In this document: positions 9,670 through 18,152 of the stretch, piece after piece | Position numbering within the stretch: the stretch's first letter is position 1 | Layout of the letters: each line of letters opens with the position of its first letter | Source: Streptomyces fungicidicus | GTDB taxonomy: Bacteria > Actinomycetota > Actinomycetes > Streptomycetales > Streptomycetaceae | Reading direction: 5' to 3' | Assembly: GCF_003665435.1 (NCBI RefSeq) | Contig: NZ_CP023408.1 | Span: 558,001 to 622,000 of the forward strand | Length of the DNA: 64,000 nucleotides | Notes under the pieces: generated by a model | Seen by the model: only the letters and a program-made list of their open reading frames with translations | Told to the model about the DNA's origin: nothing | Database searches by the model: none | Made by a program: the position numbers and the translations under genes

Positions 9670-10665
9670 TCACTCGTCCGTGTGACGAGGGGGACGCGCG
9701 GGGGCGGATTCCCCGGCGGTCAGGTGCTCCAGCACCTCTACCAGTTCCTGACAGGCCCGTTCCACGGAACGTCTGGTGTTGTGCTGCTCGGTGATCACCG
9801 CGGACAGCAGCAGGGCGGTCAGCGCCATCGCCATGTTGAAGGCCTGGAGATTGATCATCACCTGTACTTCCGTCAGGTGCCGGAAGGGTCCGATCCGGTC
9901 GGTCGCCGCGGTGGTGGCCATGACGGAGGCGAACAGGGCGCACAGCATGCTGCCGGTCAGCTCGAACCGCAGAGCCGCCCAGATCAGCAGCGGGTAGATG
10001 GAGAACAGCACACTGCCCGGGCTGTGCGTCGCCAGCGGCACGAGCACCGCCGCGATCACCGCGAGCCCCACCGCCTCCTTCCACCTCGCCCAGTGCACCG
10101 GCGCGCGGGCGCGGTACAGCACGAGCAGCACCGGGGTGACGAGCAGGACGCCCATCGCGTCGCCGACCCACCACGCCAGCCACACTCCCCAGAAGTCGTC
10201 CGCCGGGAGGTCACCGGTGGTGAAGAGCGTCAGGGCGCCGGTGGTGGAGCTGATCAGCATGGCCGAGAAAGCGCCGAGGAACACCAGGTAGAGACAGTCG
10301 CGTAATCGGGAGAGCTCGATGCGGAAGCCCGCCCTGCGCAGCAGCAGATACCCGCACACCGGCGCGAGGGTGTTGCCCGCCAGGACGCCCAGGGAGGTCC
10401 ACCGCAGCGAGGTGAGGTGCACGAGGATCAGCAGGGCGCCCAGCGCGATGCCGGCCCAGCACCGCAGCCCGAGGACCAGCAGACAGGCGACGGCCACCCC
10501 GGTCGGCGGCCACAGGGGCGAGACCACCGCGCCGCTGACGGTCAGGTCGCGCAGCAGCCCCAGTCGTCCCCCCGCGTAGTAGCAGGCGGCGACGGCCAGC
10601 GTCTCGAGCACGAAGACAGCCGGTGTACGAAGATCCTGGCGAGCCACCACACAGCCATCAGACAC
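9670..10665 (-). CDS. MASE1-domain integral membrane protein
   Basis: Membrane protein of up to 331 residues. Eight or so hydrophobic segments contain the MASE1 landmarks (early YYAGGRLGLL, then SPLWPPTGVAVA), followed by a short cytoplasmic C-terminal helix. MASE1 is a sensory membrane domain usually fused to a kinase, GGDEF or phosphatase domain. Here no output domain is attached, but a SpoIIE-type phosphatase gene lies immediately upstream on the same strand. The start is uncertain: GTG codons at 10665, 10650 and 10647 are all possible. A hairpin sits just before the first of them. Confidence 0.8.
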   Translation of the reverse strand: MSDGCVVARQDLRTPAVFVLETLAVAACYYAGGRLGLLRDLTVSGAVVSPLWPPTGVAVACLLVLGLRCWAGIALGALLILVHLTSLRWTSLGVLAGNTLAPVCGYLLLRRAGFRIELSRLRDCLYLVFLGAFSAMLISSTTGALTLFTTGDLPADDFWGVWLAWWVGDAMGVLLVTPVLLVLYRARAPVHWARWKEAVGLAVIAAVLVPLATHSPGSVLFSIYPLLIWAALRFELTGSMLCALFASVMATTAATDRIGPFRHLTEVQVMINLQAFNMAMALTALLLSAVITEQHNTRRSVERACQELVEVLEHLTAGESAPARPPRHTDE

Positions 10666-10673
10666 CGGGCCCG

Positions 10674-10690
10674 CCGCCTCGGCGAGGCGG
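10674..10690 (-). promoter_or_regulatory. Hairpin overlapping the ribosome site before the MASE1 gene
   Basis: Perfect 7-bp stem (CCGCCTC/GAGGCGG) with a 3-base loop, located between the phosphatase stop (10710) and the first GTG of the MASE1 gene (10665). On the minus-strand mRNA the GAGG that could serve as ribosome site lies in the 3' arm, so the hairpin could act as an attenuator or translational gate. It might instead be a weak terminator. Confidence 0.4.
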
Positions 10691-10709
10691 GAGGGCCGGG
10701 CCTGCGCCC

Positions 10710-11540
10710 CTATGGCCGAGTGACGGGACCGTCGTGCCCTATCACCAGCACGGCTGCGTCGTCGTCGTGCCCCACCCGCTCCGCCTGCTTGATCACGGCG
10801 GCCGCGAGCGCGTCGGTGTCCATGCGCGCGACCGCCGCGATGCCCGCCAGCCGCACCACCTGGTCCAGTCCCTCGTCGAGCCGCATGGACGGGCCCTCCA
10901 CCACCCCGTCGGTGAGCATCACGAACACCCCGCCCGTGTCGAGCCGGTACCGGGTGACGGGGTAGACCACGCCGGACTGGATCCCCAGCGGCGGGCCGCC
11001 CTCGTCCTCGGTCACCCCGGAGCGGCCGTCGGAGGTGGCCCAGACGCACGGCAGATGACCGGCCCGGGCGCTCTCCATCAGCCGGCTGACCGGATCGAGC
11101 CGCATGAAGGTGCAGGTGGCGAAGAGGTCCGAGCTCAGGGACAGCAGCAGTTCATTGGTCCGGGCGAGGATCTCCCCGGGGTCGCTGTCGACGGAGGCGA
11201 GGGCCCGCAGTCCGACCCGGACCTGCCCCATGAAGGCGGCCGCCTCGATGTTGTGCCCCTGGACGTCGCCGATCGAGAGACCGAGCCGGCCGTCCGGCAT
11301 GGTGAAGGCGTCGTACCAGTCACCGCCGACGTTGAGGCCCTGGTACGCGGGCGAGTACCGCACGGCCAGCCGCACGCCGTCGGCGACCGGCAGCCCCCTC
11401 GGCAGCATGCCGCGCTGCAGGGCGACGGCGAGTTCGACCCGGGAGCGCTGTCCCTCCGCCTGCGCGCGTGCCTGAGCGATCAGCGTCCCGAGCCGGGCCA
11501 GCAGCTCGTCGCCGTCGTCCGTGGAGCCGGTGCGGGACAT
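10710..11540 (-). CDS. SpoIIE/RsbU-type PP2C serine phosphatase
   Basis: Stand-alone phosphatase of 276 residues. A short N-terminal helix (LLARLGTLIAQARAQAE) precedes the SpoIIE domain: VELAVALQRGMLP, the metal-binding GGDWYDAF, IGDVQGHN and the later Asp in FVMLTDGVVE. These enzymes dephosphorylate anti-sigma-factor antagonists in partner-switching stress pathways. It has no sensor domain of its own. The MASE1 membrane protein encoded just downstream may supply sensing, which is inference from gene order. The divergent upstream region contains an AT-rich stretch (11600-11635) that could hold its promoter. Confidence 0.9.
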   Translation of the reverse strand: MSRTGSTDDGDELLARLGTLIAQARAQAEGQRSRVELAVALQRGMLPRGLPVADGVRLAVRYSPAYQGLNVGGDWYDAFTMPDGRLGLSIGDVQGHNIEAAAFMGQVRVGLRALASVDSDPGEILARTNELLLSLSSDLFATCTFMRLDPVSRLMESARAGHLPCVWATSDGRSGVTEDEGGPPLGIQSGVVYPVTRYRLDTGGVFVMLTDGVVEGPSMRLDEGLDQVVRLAGIAAVARMDTDALAAAVIKQAERVGHDDDAAVLVIGHDGPVTRP

Positions 11541-11658
11541 GGATCACTCACTCGGGCGGGGACGCCGCCGCTCGGCAGCCGCCCTCGATGGACAAAGTTC
11601 CCATTCTTCTATGAAAAGGATGATAGTCAGAAGGGGTTCGGCCAGGCCAGTCCATGTC

Positions 11659-11664
11659 TAGGCT
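11659..11664 (+). promoter_or_regulatory. TAGGCT -10 box of a leaderless promoter
   Basis: TAGGCT matches the Streptomyces -10 consensus and lies 6 bases before the ATG at 11671, with no Shine-Dalgarno sequence. This spacing implies a leaderless transcript starting at or next to the ATG. The -35 is weak. Confidence 0.5.
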
Positions 11665-11670
11665 GTGCCC

Positions 11671-12021
11671 ATGGAGCAGCGGGAGATCATGCAGCGGGGC
11701 GTCGGCATCCTGACCGAGGCCCTGGAGATGCGACGGCGACTCCGTGCGGACCCGGGCGCCGACGTGGCGCGGAACGGGGCCGTCGCCCAGCTCCTGGAGG
11801 AGATGCTGCCGCGCATCCAGCTGCCGGCCGACGCGAGCGCGCGCGAGGTGGCGGAGATCGTCACCGAGAAGCTGGGTCCCGCCATCGTGCAGATCACCTC
11901 CGCGCTCACCTTCGCCTTCGTCCAGCTCGCCGAGATCCACGACGAGGGCCGCACCGACGTCTCCTCCGCCGACGTCCTGCGCTCCATCTCCCTCCACTAC
12001 GAGAGGAACGGCGAGGGGTAG
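11671..12021 (+). CDS. Small conserved-type protein of unknown function
   Basis: Soluble, helix-rich protein of 116 residues (ATG at 11671; a GTG two codons upstream is the alternative). It contains an acidic-amphipathic pattern (REIMQRGVGILTEALEMRRR and DASAREVAEIVTEKLGP) and no membrane segment. I do not recognise the family. The leaderless promoter and the divergent phosphatase gene are the only context. Codon use is typical of the window, so it is probably a real gene. Confidence 0.65.
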   Translation: MEQREIMQRGVGILTEALEMRRRLRADPGADVARNGAVAQLLEEMLPRIQLPADASAREVAEIVTEKLGPAIVQITSALTFAFVQLAEIHDEGRTDVSSADVLRSISLHYERNGEG

Positions 12022-12171
12022 CCCGAGGCGCCGCCTCCGGGCCGTACGGGGGGAACCGGACGATTCTCCGTCGTGCCGGCCCGTGCCCTTGACGTGGTGC
12101 GGGGGAGTGGCGATCCTCTGGCCATAGCTTGCGCCGGTCATGACAACTCCGTCGACGGAGGGACGTGCGTA

Positions 12172-14223
12172 ATGGCCACGTATCGCGGACGGCGCCACGT
12201 CGCCGTCGTCTCGCTGCTCCTCCTGGTGCTGGCCGTGGCCCTCGGGCCGACGCCCACCGCCGCGGCCGGCGGCAACTGGTGGGATCCGGTGGCCCGTCCG
12301 GCGCCCGACTCCGGGATCGACGTCACCGGTGAACCGTTCAAGGGCACCAACGCCGCCGGCGAGGTACGCGGATTCGTCGACGCGCACAACCACATCATGG
12401 CCAACGAGGCCTTCGGCGGCCGGCTCATCTGCGGCAAGGCGTTCTCCGCGAAGGGGATCGCCGACGCGCTCAAGGACTGCCCCGAGCACTACCCCGACGG
12501 CTCGCTCGCCGTGTTCGACTTCATCACCAACGGCGGCGACGGCAGGCACGACCCGGTCGGTTGGCCCACGTTCAAGGACTGGCCCGCCCACGACTCCCTG
12601 ACCCACCAGCAGAACTACTACGCGTGGATCGAGCGCGCCTGGCGCGGCGGCCAGCGGGTGCTGGTCAACGACCTCGTCACCAACGGCGTGATCTGCTCGG
12701 TGTACTTCTTCAAGGACCGCGACTGCGACGAGATGACGTCCATCCGGCTGCAGGCGAAGCTGACGTACGACCTGCAGGCCCACATCGACGGCATGTACGG
12801 CGGGCCGGGCAAGGGCTGGTTCCGGATCGTCACGGACAGCGCGCAGGCGCGCGACGTCGTCGCGCAGGGCAAGCTCGCGGTCGTCCTCGGCGTCGAGACC
12901 TCCGAACCGTTCGGCTGCAAACAGGTCCTGGACATCGCGCAGTGCGACGAGGAGGACATCGACGCGGGCCTGGACGAGTTGTACGCGCTGGGCGTGCGCA
13001 GCATGTTCCTGTGCCACAAGTTCGACAACGCGCTGTGCGGCGTGCGCTTCGACGAGGGGACGCTCGGTACGGCCATCAACGTCGGGCAGTTCCTGTCCAC
13101 CGGCACCTTCTGGCGGACGGAGCGGTGCACGGGCCCCCAGCACGACAACCCGATCGGCCTGGCCGCCGCCCCGGAGGCGGAGAAGAGGCTCCCGGCGGGC
13201 GTGGCGGTCCCGTCCTACGACGAGGACGCCCGGTGCAACGTCCGCGGCCTGACCGCACTCGGCGAGTACGCCGTGCGCGGCATGATGGAACGCAACATGA
13301 TGCTCGAGATCGACCACATGAGCGTCAAGGCCACCGGCCGGGTGCTCGACCTCTTCGAGGCCGAGTCGTACCCCGGAGTCCTCTCCTCGCACAGCTGGAT
13401 GGACCTGAACTGGACCGAACGGGTCTACGGTCTCGGCGGGTTCACCGCCCAGTACATGCACGGCTCGGAGGGCTTCGTCGCCGAGGCGGACCGCACCGGG
13501 GCGCTGCGCGACGAGTACGGCGTGGGCTACGGCTACGGCACGGACATGAACGGCGTCGGCGGCTGGCCGGCCCCGCGCGGAGCGGACGCGCCCGACGCCG
13601 TCACCTACCCCTTCCGCAGCGTCGACGGCGGCTCCGTCCTCGACCGGCAGACCACCGGCGAGCGCACCTGGGACCTGAACACCGACGGAGCCGCGCACTA
13701 CGGCCTCGTCCCCGACTGGATCGAGGACATCCGGCGTACCGGCGGACAGCACGTGGTGGACGACCTCTTCCGGGGTGCCGAGTCCTACCTCGACACCTGG
13801 GGGGCCTCCGAGCGGCACCGGGCCGCGGTGAACCTCGCCAAGGGCGCCCCGGCCACGGCCAGTTCGGCGGAGTGGAACCCGTTCACCAGTTACGCGCCCG
13901 GCCGGGCCGTCGACGGCGACCGGGGCACCCGCTGGGCCAGCGACTGGAGCGACGACCAGTGGCTGCGGATCGACCTGGGCGCCACCCGGCAGGTGGGGCG
14001 CGTCACGCTGGACTGGGAACGCGCGTACGCCACCTCGTACCGCGTCGAGCTGTCCGCCGACGGCACGGACTGGCGCACCGTCTGGTCCACCGCCTCCGGC
14101 GACGGCGGCCTGGACACGGCCGCCTTCACCACCTCACCGGCCCGCCATGTGCGCGTCCAGTTCCTGGACCGGGGGACCGAGTGGGGCTACTCGCTCCGTG
14201 AGGTCGGTGTGCACCCCCGCTGA
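12172..14223 (+). CDS. Secreted dipeptidase-like metallohydrolase with discoidin domain
   Basis: Protein of 683 residues with a signal peptide (basic start, VVSLLLLVLAVAL, Ala-rich cleavage site). The catalytic part resembles the membrane dipeptidase (M19)/amidohydrolase barrel: VDAHNHI early, LGVETSEPF, an LEIDHMS His and LSSHSW. The last 125 residues form an F5/8 type C (discoidin) galactose-binding-like domain (NLAKGAPATASS at its start, WLRIDLGA). It is therefore probably an extracellular enzyme held to a glycan or the cell surface. The start ATG is preceded by GGAGGG. It stands alone and ends 8 bases from the convergent GlpD-like gene. Confidence 0.82.
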   Translation: MATYRGRRHVAVVSLLLLVLAVALGPTPTAAAGGNWWDPVARPAPDSGIDVTGEPFKGTNAAGEVRGFVDAHNHIMANEAFGGRLICGKAFSAKGIADALKDCPEHYPDGSLAVFDFITNGGDGRHDPVGWPTFKDWPAHDSLTHQQNYYAWIERAWRGGQRVLVNDLVTNGVICSVYFFKDRDCDEMTSIRLQAKLTYDLQAHIDGMYGGPGKGWFRIVTDSAQARDVVAQGKLAVVLGVETSEPFGCKQVLDIAQCDEEDIDAGLDELYALGVRSMFLCHKFDNALCGVRFDEGTLGTAINVGQFLSTGTFWRTERCTGPQHDNPIGLAAAPEAEKRLPAGVAVPSYDEDARCNVRGLTALGEYAVRGMMERNMMLEIDHMSVKATGRVLDLFEAESYPGVLSSHSWMDLNWTERVYGLGGFTAQYMHGSEGFVAEADRTGALRDEYGVGYGYGTDMNGVGGWPAPRGADAPDAVTYPFRSVDGGSVLDRQTTGERTWDLNTDGAAHYGLVPDWIEDIRRTGGQHVVDDLFRGAESYLDTWGASERHRAAVNLAKGAPATASSAEWNPFTSYAPGRAVDGDRGTRWASDWSDDQWLRIDLGATRQVGRVTLDWERAYATSYRVELSADGTDWRTVWSTASGDGGLDTAAFTTSPARHVRVQFLDRGTEWGYSLREVGVHPR

Positions 14224-14231
14224 CACCCCGC

Positions 14232-15818
14232 TCAACCGCCGTGTGACGACGCCCGGTCGACGAGCCCGCGCACCGCGTCCAGCGCCGTCGCCCGGTCGGT
14301 CGGGACGAGGCCGATGCGGGTACGGCGGTCGAGGACGTCCTCCTCGTCCAGCGCCCCCTCGTGGAGCAGTGACCAGAGCAACTCGGCGCCGGTGACGGGG
14401 TACCCGGGCAGCACCGGCTCGCGCAGCCGGGCGTCCCGCGCACCGAGCGCGTGCACGGCCGGGGCCTCGGTGCCGTAGTGCCGCACGAGGCGGCGCGGCG
14501 CCGGCAGGGCGGCGAGGACGTGCGGCGGCGCGGCGCCCACCAGGGGCAGGGTCGCGGTGGGGGACGGCCCCGCCCCCAGCCCGCGGACGCGGACGGCGGC
14601 GTCGACGGCGTCCTCGGCCATCCGCCGGTACGTGGTGAGCTTGCCGCCGACGACGGTGACGACGCCCTCGGAGGAGGTGAGCACCGCGTGCCGCCGCGAG
14701 ATGTCGGCGGTCCTGGGCGCCGTGCCGGGATCTCCCGCGGTGGTGTCCAGCAGGGGCCGCAGTCCGGCGAACGCGCCGACGACGTCGGCCCGGTGGACCG
14801 GTGTGTGCAGGACGGAGCACAGGACGTCGAGGAGGAAGCCGATGTCCGTCTCCGGAGGACGGGGCACGTCGGGGATGTCGCCGTCCACGGGTTCGTCGGT
14901 GAGGCCGACGTAGACCCGGCCGTCGTCCTGGGGCAGGACGAGGACGAAGCGGTTGGTCTCCCCGGGGATCGGGATGTGCAGGCCCGCGGTCAGCGGGCCG
15001 AGGCTCTCGGGGCGCAGCACCAGGTGGGTGCCGCGGGAGGGCCGGATACGGACGCCGTCGACGAGGCCGCCCGCCCAGACGCCGGACGCGTTGATCACCG
15101 CGCGGGCACGGATCTCGCCCTCCTCGCCGGTGAGTTCGTCACGGACCCTGGCCCCCGTCGAGGTCAGCTCCAGGGCCCGGACCCGGGTCAGGATCCGCGC
15201 GCCGCGCGCCGCGGCCGTACGGGCCAAAGCGGTCACCAGACGCGCGTCGTCGGTGAGCCGGCCGTCCCAGGAGAGCAGTCCGCCGCGCAGGCCGTCGCGC
15301 CGCAGGGCGGGCGCGAGATGGCGGGTCTCCAGCGCGGAGAGCCGGCGCGGCGGGGGCAGGGTGGCCCGGGCGGTGCGGGCGGCCAGCCGCAGGGCGTCGC
15401 CGGCCCGGAAGCCGGCCCGCGCGAGAGCGCCCTGACCGCGCGAGACCAGCGGGGTGAGGGGCAGCACGAACGGCTGGGCGTGGACGAGATGGGGTGCGGT
15501 GCGCTCCATCAGCACTCCGCGTTCGACCGCGCTCTCGTGGGCGACGTCGAGCCGTCCGGAGGCGAGGTAGCGCAGTCCGCCGTGGATGAGCTTGCTGCTG
15601 AAACGGGAGGTGCCGAAGGCCAGGTCGTGGGCGTCGACGGCGACCACGTCCAGTCCGCGGGCGGCGGCGTCCAGCGCGGCCCCCGCGCCGGTGGCGCCGA
15701 GACCGACGACCAGTACGTCGGCGACGGGACCGCCCACGGAGCCGGTCAGCTCACGCGCGCGCCGGGCGGCGGACAGGGACGAGGCGGGGGCGGGGCCGCC
15801 CCGGGCGTCGGCGTTCAC
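14232..15818 (-). CDS. glpD: FAD-dependent glycerol-3-phosphate dehydrogenase
   Basis: Flavoenzyme of 528 residues that oxidises sn-glycerol-3-phosphate to dihydroxyacetone phosphate at the membrane. The Rossmann FAD motif VLVVGLGATGAGAALDAAAR is near residue 30, followed by the family signature GTSRFSSKLIHGGLRYL. The C-terminal helical cap is present (DVLDRRTRIGLVPTDR). Start GTG overlaps the TetR stop (GTGA), so the two genes are coupled. Its neighbours are an alkyl-DHAP-synthase-like enzyme and a diacylglycerol-kinase-like protein, which suggests a dedicated lipid role rather than plain glycerol catabolism. A paralogue of a housekeeping glpD is possible. Confidence 0.88.
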   Translation of the reverse strand: MNADARGGPAPASSLSAARRARELTGSVGGPVADVLVVGLGATGAGAALDAAARGLDVVAVDAHDLAFGTSRFSSKLIHGGLRYLASGRLDVAHESAVERGVLMERTAPHLVHAQPFVLPLTPLVSRGQGALARAGFRAGDALRLAARTARATLPPPRRLSALETRHLAPALRRDGLRGGLLSWDGRLTDDARLVTALARTAAARGARILTRVRALELTSTGARVRDELTGEEGEIRARAVINASGVWAGGLVDGVRIRPSRGTHLVLRPESLGPLTAGLHIPIPGETNRFVLVLPQDDGRVYVGLTDEPVDGDIPDVPRPPETDIGFLLDVLCSVLHTPVHRADVVGAFAGLRPLLDTTAGDPGTAPRTADISRRHAVLTSSEGVVTVVGGKLTTYRRMAEDAVDAAVRVRGLGAGPSPTATLPLVGAAPPHVLAALPAPRRLVRHYGTEAPAVHALGARDARLREPVLPGYPVTGAELLWSLLHEGALDEEDVLDRRTRIGLVPTDRATALDAVRGLVDRASSHGG

Positions 15819-16423
15819 GGCGTGAGGGTCCTCTCCAGGATGCCGCGCAGTTCGCGGAGGAAGGCCTCGGAGGCGAGGTCGGGGTCGTCCTCGTCGGTCA
15901 TGGTCCGCAGGGACAGGGTGAAGGACTGCACGATCAGCAGCACCGACCGGGCCTGCCGTTCGGGGTGGCCCTCGCGCACCGAGCCGTCGGCGTGGCCCTC
16001 GCGCAGGGAGCCGGACAGCAGCTCCAGCAGGGCCTCCTGGCTGGCGCCGCGGCGGTCCAGCACGTAGGGCAGCAGCAGTTCCGGGTCCACGTCGAGGATC
16101 TTCCGGAAGAGCGGATGGGCGCGGAAGGCCCGCACCGCCGTGATCAGTCCCTCGGTGAGCATGTCGCGGGCCGTCGTCCCGGGCTCGCGCGCCGGGATCG
16201 CCCCGGTGGCGACCTCGATCCACTCCCGGGTCATCAGATCACCGACCAGCGACCGCACATCGGGCCACCGCCGGTACAGCGTCATCCGCGAGACCCCGGC
16301 GCGGCGGGCGACATCGGTGAGCGTGGTGCGGCGGACCCCGACGGCCAGGACGCAGTCCCGCACCGCGTCGAGCACCGTGTCGTTGTCCGAACCGCCGGAA
16401 GCGTTGTGACGAATAGGCGTCAT
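15815..16423 (-). CDS. TetR-family transcriptional regulator
   Basis: Regulator of 202 residues. The N-terminal helix-turn-helix is clear (RTTLTDVARRAGVSRMTLYR at about residues 33-52), and the rest is the helical ligand-binding and dimerisation domain. It is transcribed with glpD and is divergent from the AGPS-like/DGK genes. An inverted repeat sits directly against its start codon, so autoregulation and control of the divergent operon are likely. There is no obvious ribosome site before the ATG, so the message may be leaderless. Confidence 0.9.
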   Translation of the reverse strand: MTPIRHNASGGSDNDTVLDAVRDCVLAVGVRRTTLTDVARRAGVSRMTLYRRWPDVRSLVGDLMTREWIEVATGAIPAREPGTTARDMLTEGLITAVRAFRAHPLFRKILDVDPELLLPYVLDRRGASQEALLELLSGSLREGHADGSVREGHPERQARSVLLIVQSFTLSLRTMTDEDDPDLASEAFLRELRGILERTLTP

Positions 16424-16425
16424 GT

Positions 16426-16438
16426 GTCACAGTGTAAC
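16426..16438. promoter_or_regulatory. Candidate TetR operator
   Basis: Inverted repeat GTCAC-AGT-GTAAC (GTNAC-N3-GTNAC), 3 bases upstream of the TetR ATG and 60 bases upstream of the divergent AGPS-like gene. The position between divergent genes fits an operator for the adjacent TetR protein. Confidence 0.5.
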
Positions 16439-16497
16439 GCCAGGTGAGGCCGTCGGTCGACGGCAGCGCTCCGTTCCGACCGGTGAGGACGACAGCC

Positions 16498-18093
16498 ATG
16501 GACATGCTGTGGAGCGGCTGGGGCGACCCGGCCGAGGCGACGCCGCTGCCCGGCACGGTGATCGGGCTGTTGCGCGATCTGCTCGGCGTCCGGCCCCGCG
16601 AGACGGCCCCCGTCGCCCTCGACGACATGGCCGTCCCCGAAAGCCCCCTGGAGCCCGCGGCGCGCCGCGCCCTGGTCGCGGCCCTGGGCGGCGACGGGAC
16701 CCGGGTGCGCACCGACGCGGAGACCCGCGTCCGGCACACGCGCGGCAAGTCCACCCCCGACCTGCTGCGCATCCGCGAGGGCGACCTCGCCGACATCCCC
16801 GCGGCCGTACTGCTGCCCGCCGGACACGACGAGGTGCTCGCCGTCCTGCGGGTGTGCGCCGCACACGGCCTGCCGCTGGTGCCGTTCGGCGGCGGCACCT
16901 CCGTCGTCGGCGGACTCGCCCCCGAGCCGCGCGGCGCCTTCGTCGCCCTGGACCTGCGGCGCATGGACGCCCTGCTCGACCTCGACCCGGTCTCCCGCAC
17001 GGCCACCCTGCAGCCCGGACTGCGCGGCCCCCGCGCCGAGGCACTCCTCGCCGAACACGGCTTCACCCTCGGCCACTTCCCCCAGTCCTACGAGTGGGCC
17101 ACCATCGGCGGCTTCGCCGCCGCCCGCTCCAGCGGCCAGGCTTCCGCCGGGTACGGCCGGTTCGACGAGATGGTGCTGTCCCTCACCCTCGCCACCCCGG
17201 AGGGCACCCTCGACACCGGCCGCGCCCCCCGCTCGGCCGCCGGACCCGACCTGCGCCAGCTCGTCCTCGGCTCGGAGGGCGCGTTCGGCGTCATCACCTC
17301 GGTGACCGTACGGATCCGCCCTGTTCCGCGGACTTCGGTCCACGAGGGCTGGCACTTCCCCTCCTTCGAGGAGGGGACCACCGCGCTGCGCCGGCTCGCC
17401 CAGGACGGGCCCCGGCCCACCGTGCTGCGCCTGTCGGACGAGACCGAGACGTTCATCGGCCTGTCGAACCCGGAGGCCATCGGCTCCGGCGCGCCGCCGG
17501 CCGCCGGCTGCACGGCCGTCGCCGGTTACGAGGGCACGGAGGAGGACACCGCGTACCGCAGGGAACGCGCCGCGGCCGTCCTGCGCGACTGCGGCGGCAC
17601 CCCCCTCGGCGAGGAGCCGGGCCGGCGCTGGGCGCACGGCCGCTACTCGGCCCCGTATCTGCGTGACGCGCTCCTCGACGCCGGGGCGTTCGCCGAGACG
17701 CTGGAGACCGCGACGTTCTGGTCCCGCGTCCCCGCGCTGTACGCCTCCGTGCGCGAGGCGCTCACCGACATCCTCACCGGGGCCGGCACCCCGCCGCTGG
17801 TCATGTGCCACATCTCGCACGTCTACGAGAACGGCGCCTCGCTCTACTTCACCGTGGTCTCGGCCCAGGGCGAGGACCCCGTCGCGCACTGGAACCGCGC
17901 CAAGCACGCGGCCAACGAGGCGATCCTCGCCGCCGGCGGCACCATCAGCCACCACCACGGGGTCGGCACCGACCACCGGGACTGGTACGTCCGCGAGGCG
18001 GGACCGCTGGGCACCGGCGCCCTGCGCGCCGTGAAGCGGCGACTCGACCCGGCGGGAGTGCTGAACCCCGGAGTCCTGCTGCCCTCCGACTGA
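16498..18093 (+). CDS. FAD-binding oxidase, alkyl-DHAP-synthase-like
   Basis: Flavoprotein of 531 residues in the VAO/PCMH family. The FAD-binding loop is LVPFGGGTSVVGGL (about residues 125-138). The C-terminal part has the SHHHGVGTDH cluster and CHISHVYENG, both typical of alkyldihydroxyacetonephosphate synthase (AGPS), which makes the ether bond of ether lipids. A related bacterial oxidase acting on another hydroxyacid cannot be excluded. The ATG at 16498 has GGTGAGGA upstream; a longer reading from 16444 lacks a good site. It is probably co-transcribed with the kinase gene. Confidence 0.85.
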   Translation: MDMLWSGWGDPAEATPLPGTVIGLLRDLLGVRPRETAPVALDDMAVPESPLEPAARRALVAALGGDGTRVRTDAETRVRHTRGKSTPDLLRIREGDLADIPAAVLLPAGHDEVLAVLRVCAAHGLPLVPFGGGTSVVGGLAPEPRGAFVALDLRRMDALLDLDPVSRTATLQPGLRGPRAEALLAEHGFTLGHFPQSYEWATIGGFAAARSSGQASAGYGRFDEMVLSLTLATPEGTLDTGRAPRSAAGPDLRQLVLGSEGAFGVITSVTVRIRPVPRTSVHEGWHFPSFEEGTTALRRLAQDGPRPTVLRLSDETETFIGLSNPEAIGSGAPPAAGCTAVAGYEGTEEDTAYRRERAAAVLRDCGGTPLGEEPGRRWAHGRYSAPYLRDALLDAGAFAETLETATFWSRVPALYASVREALTDILTGAGTPPLVMCHISHVYENGASLYFTVVSAQGEDPVAHWNRAKHAANEAILAAGGTISHHHGVGTDHRDWYVREAGPLGTGALRAVKRRLDPAGVLNPGVLLPSD

Positions 18094-18152
18094 CCGGCCC
18101 CGGCCGGACCCTCACCCGTTCCCATCCCGTCGGCCCGCCCGGAGGCACACCG

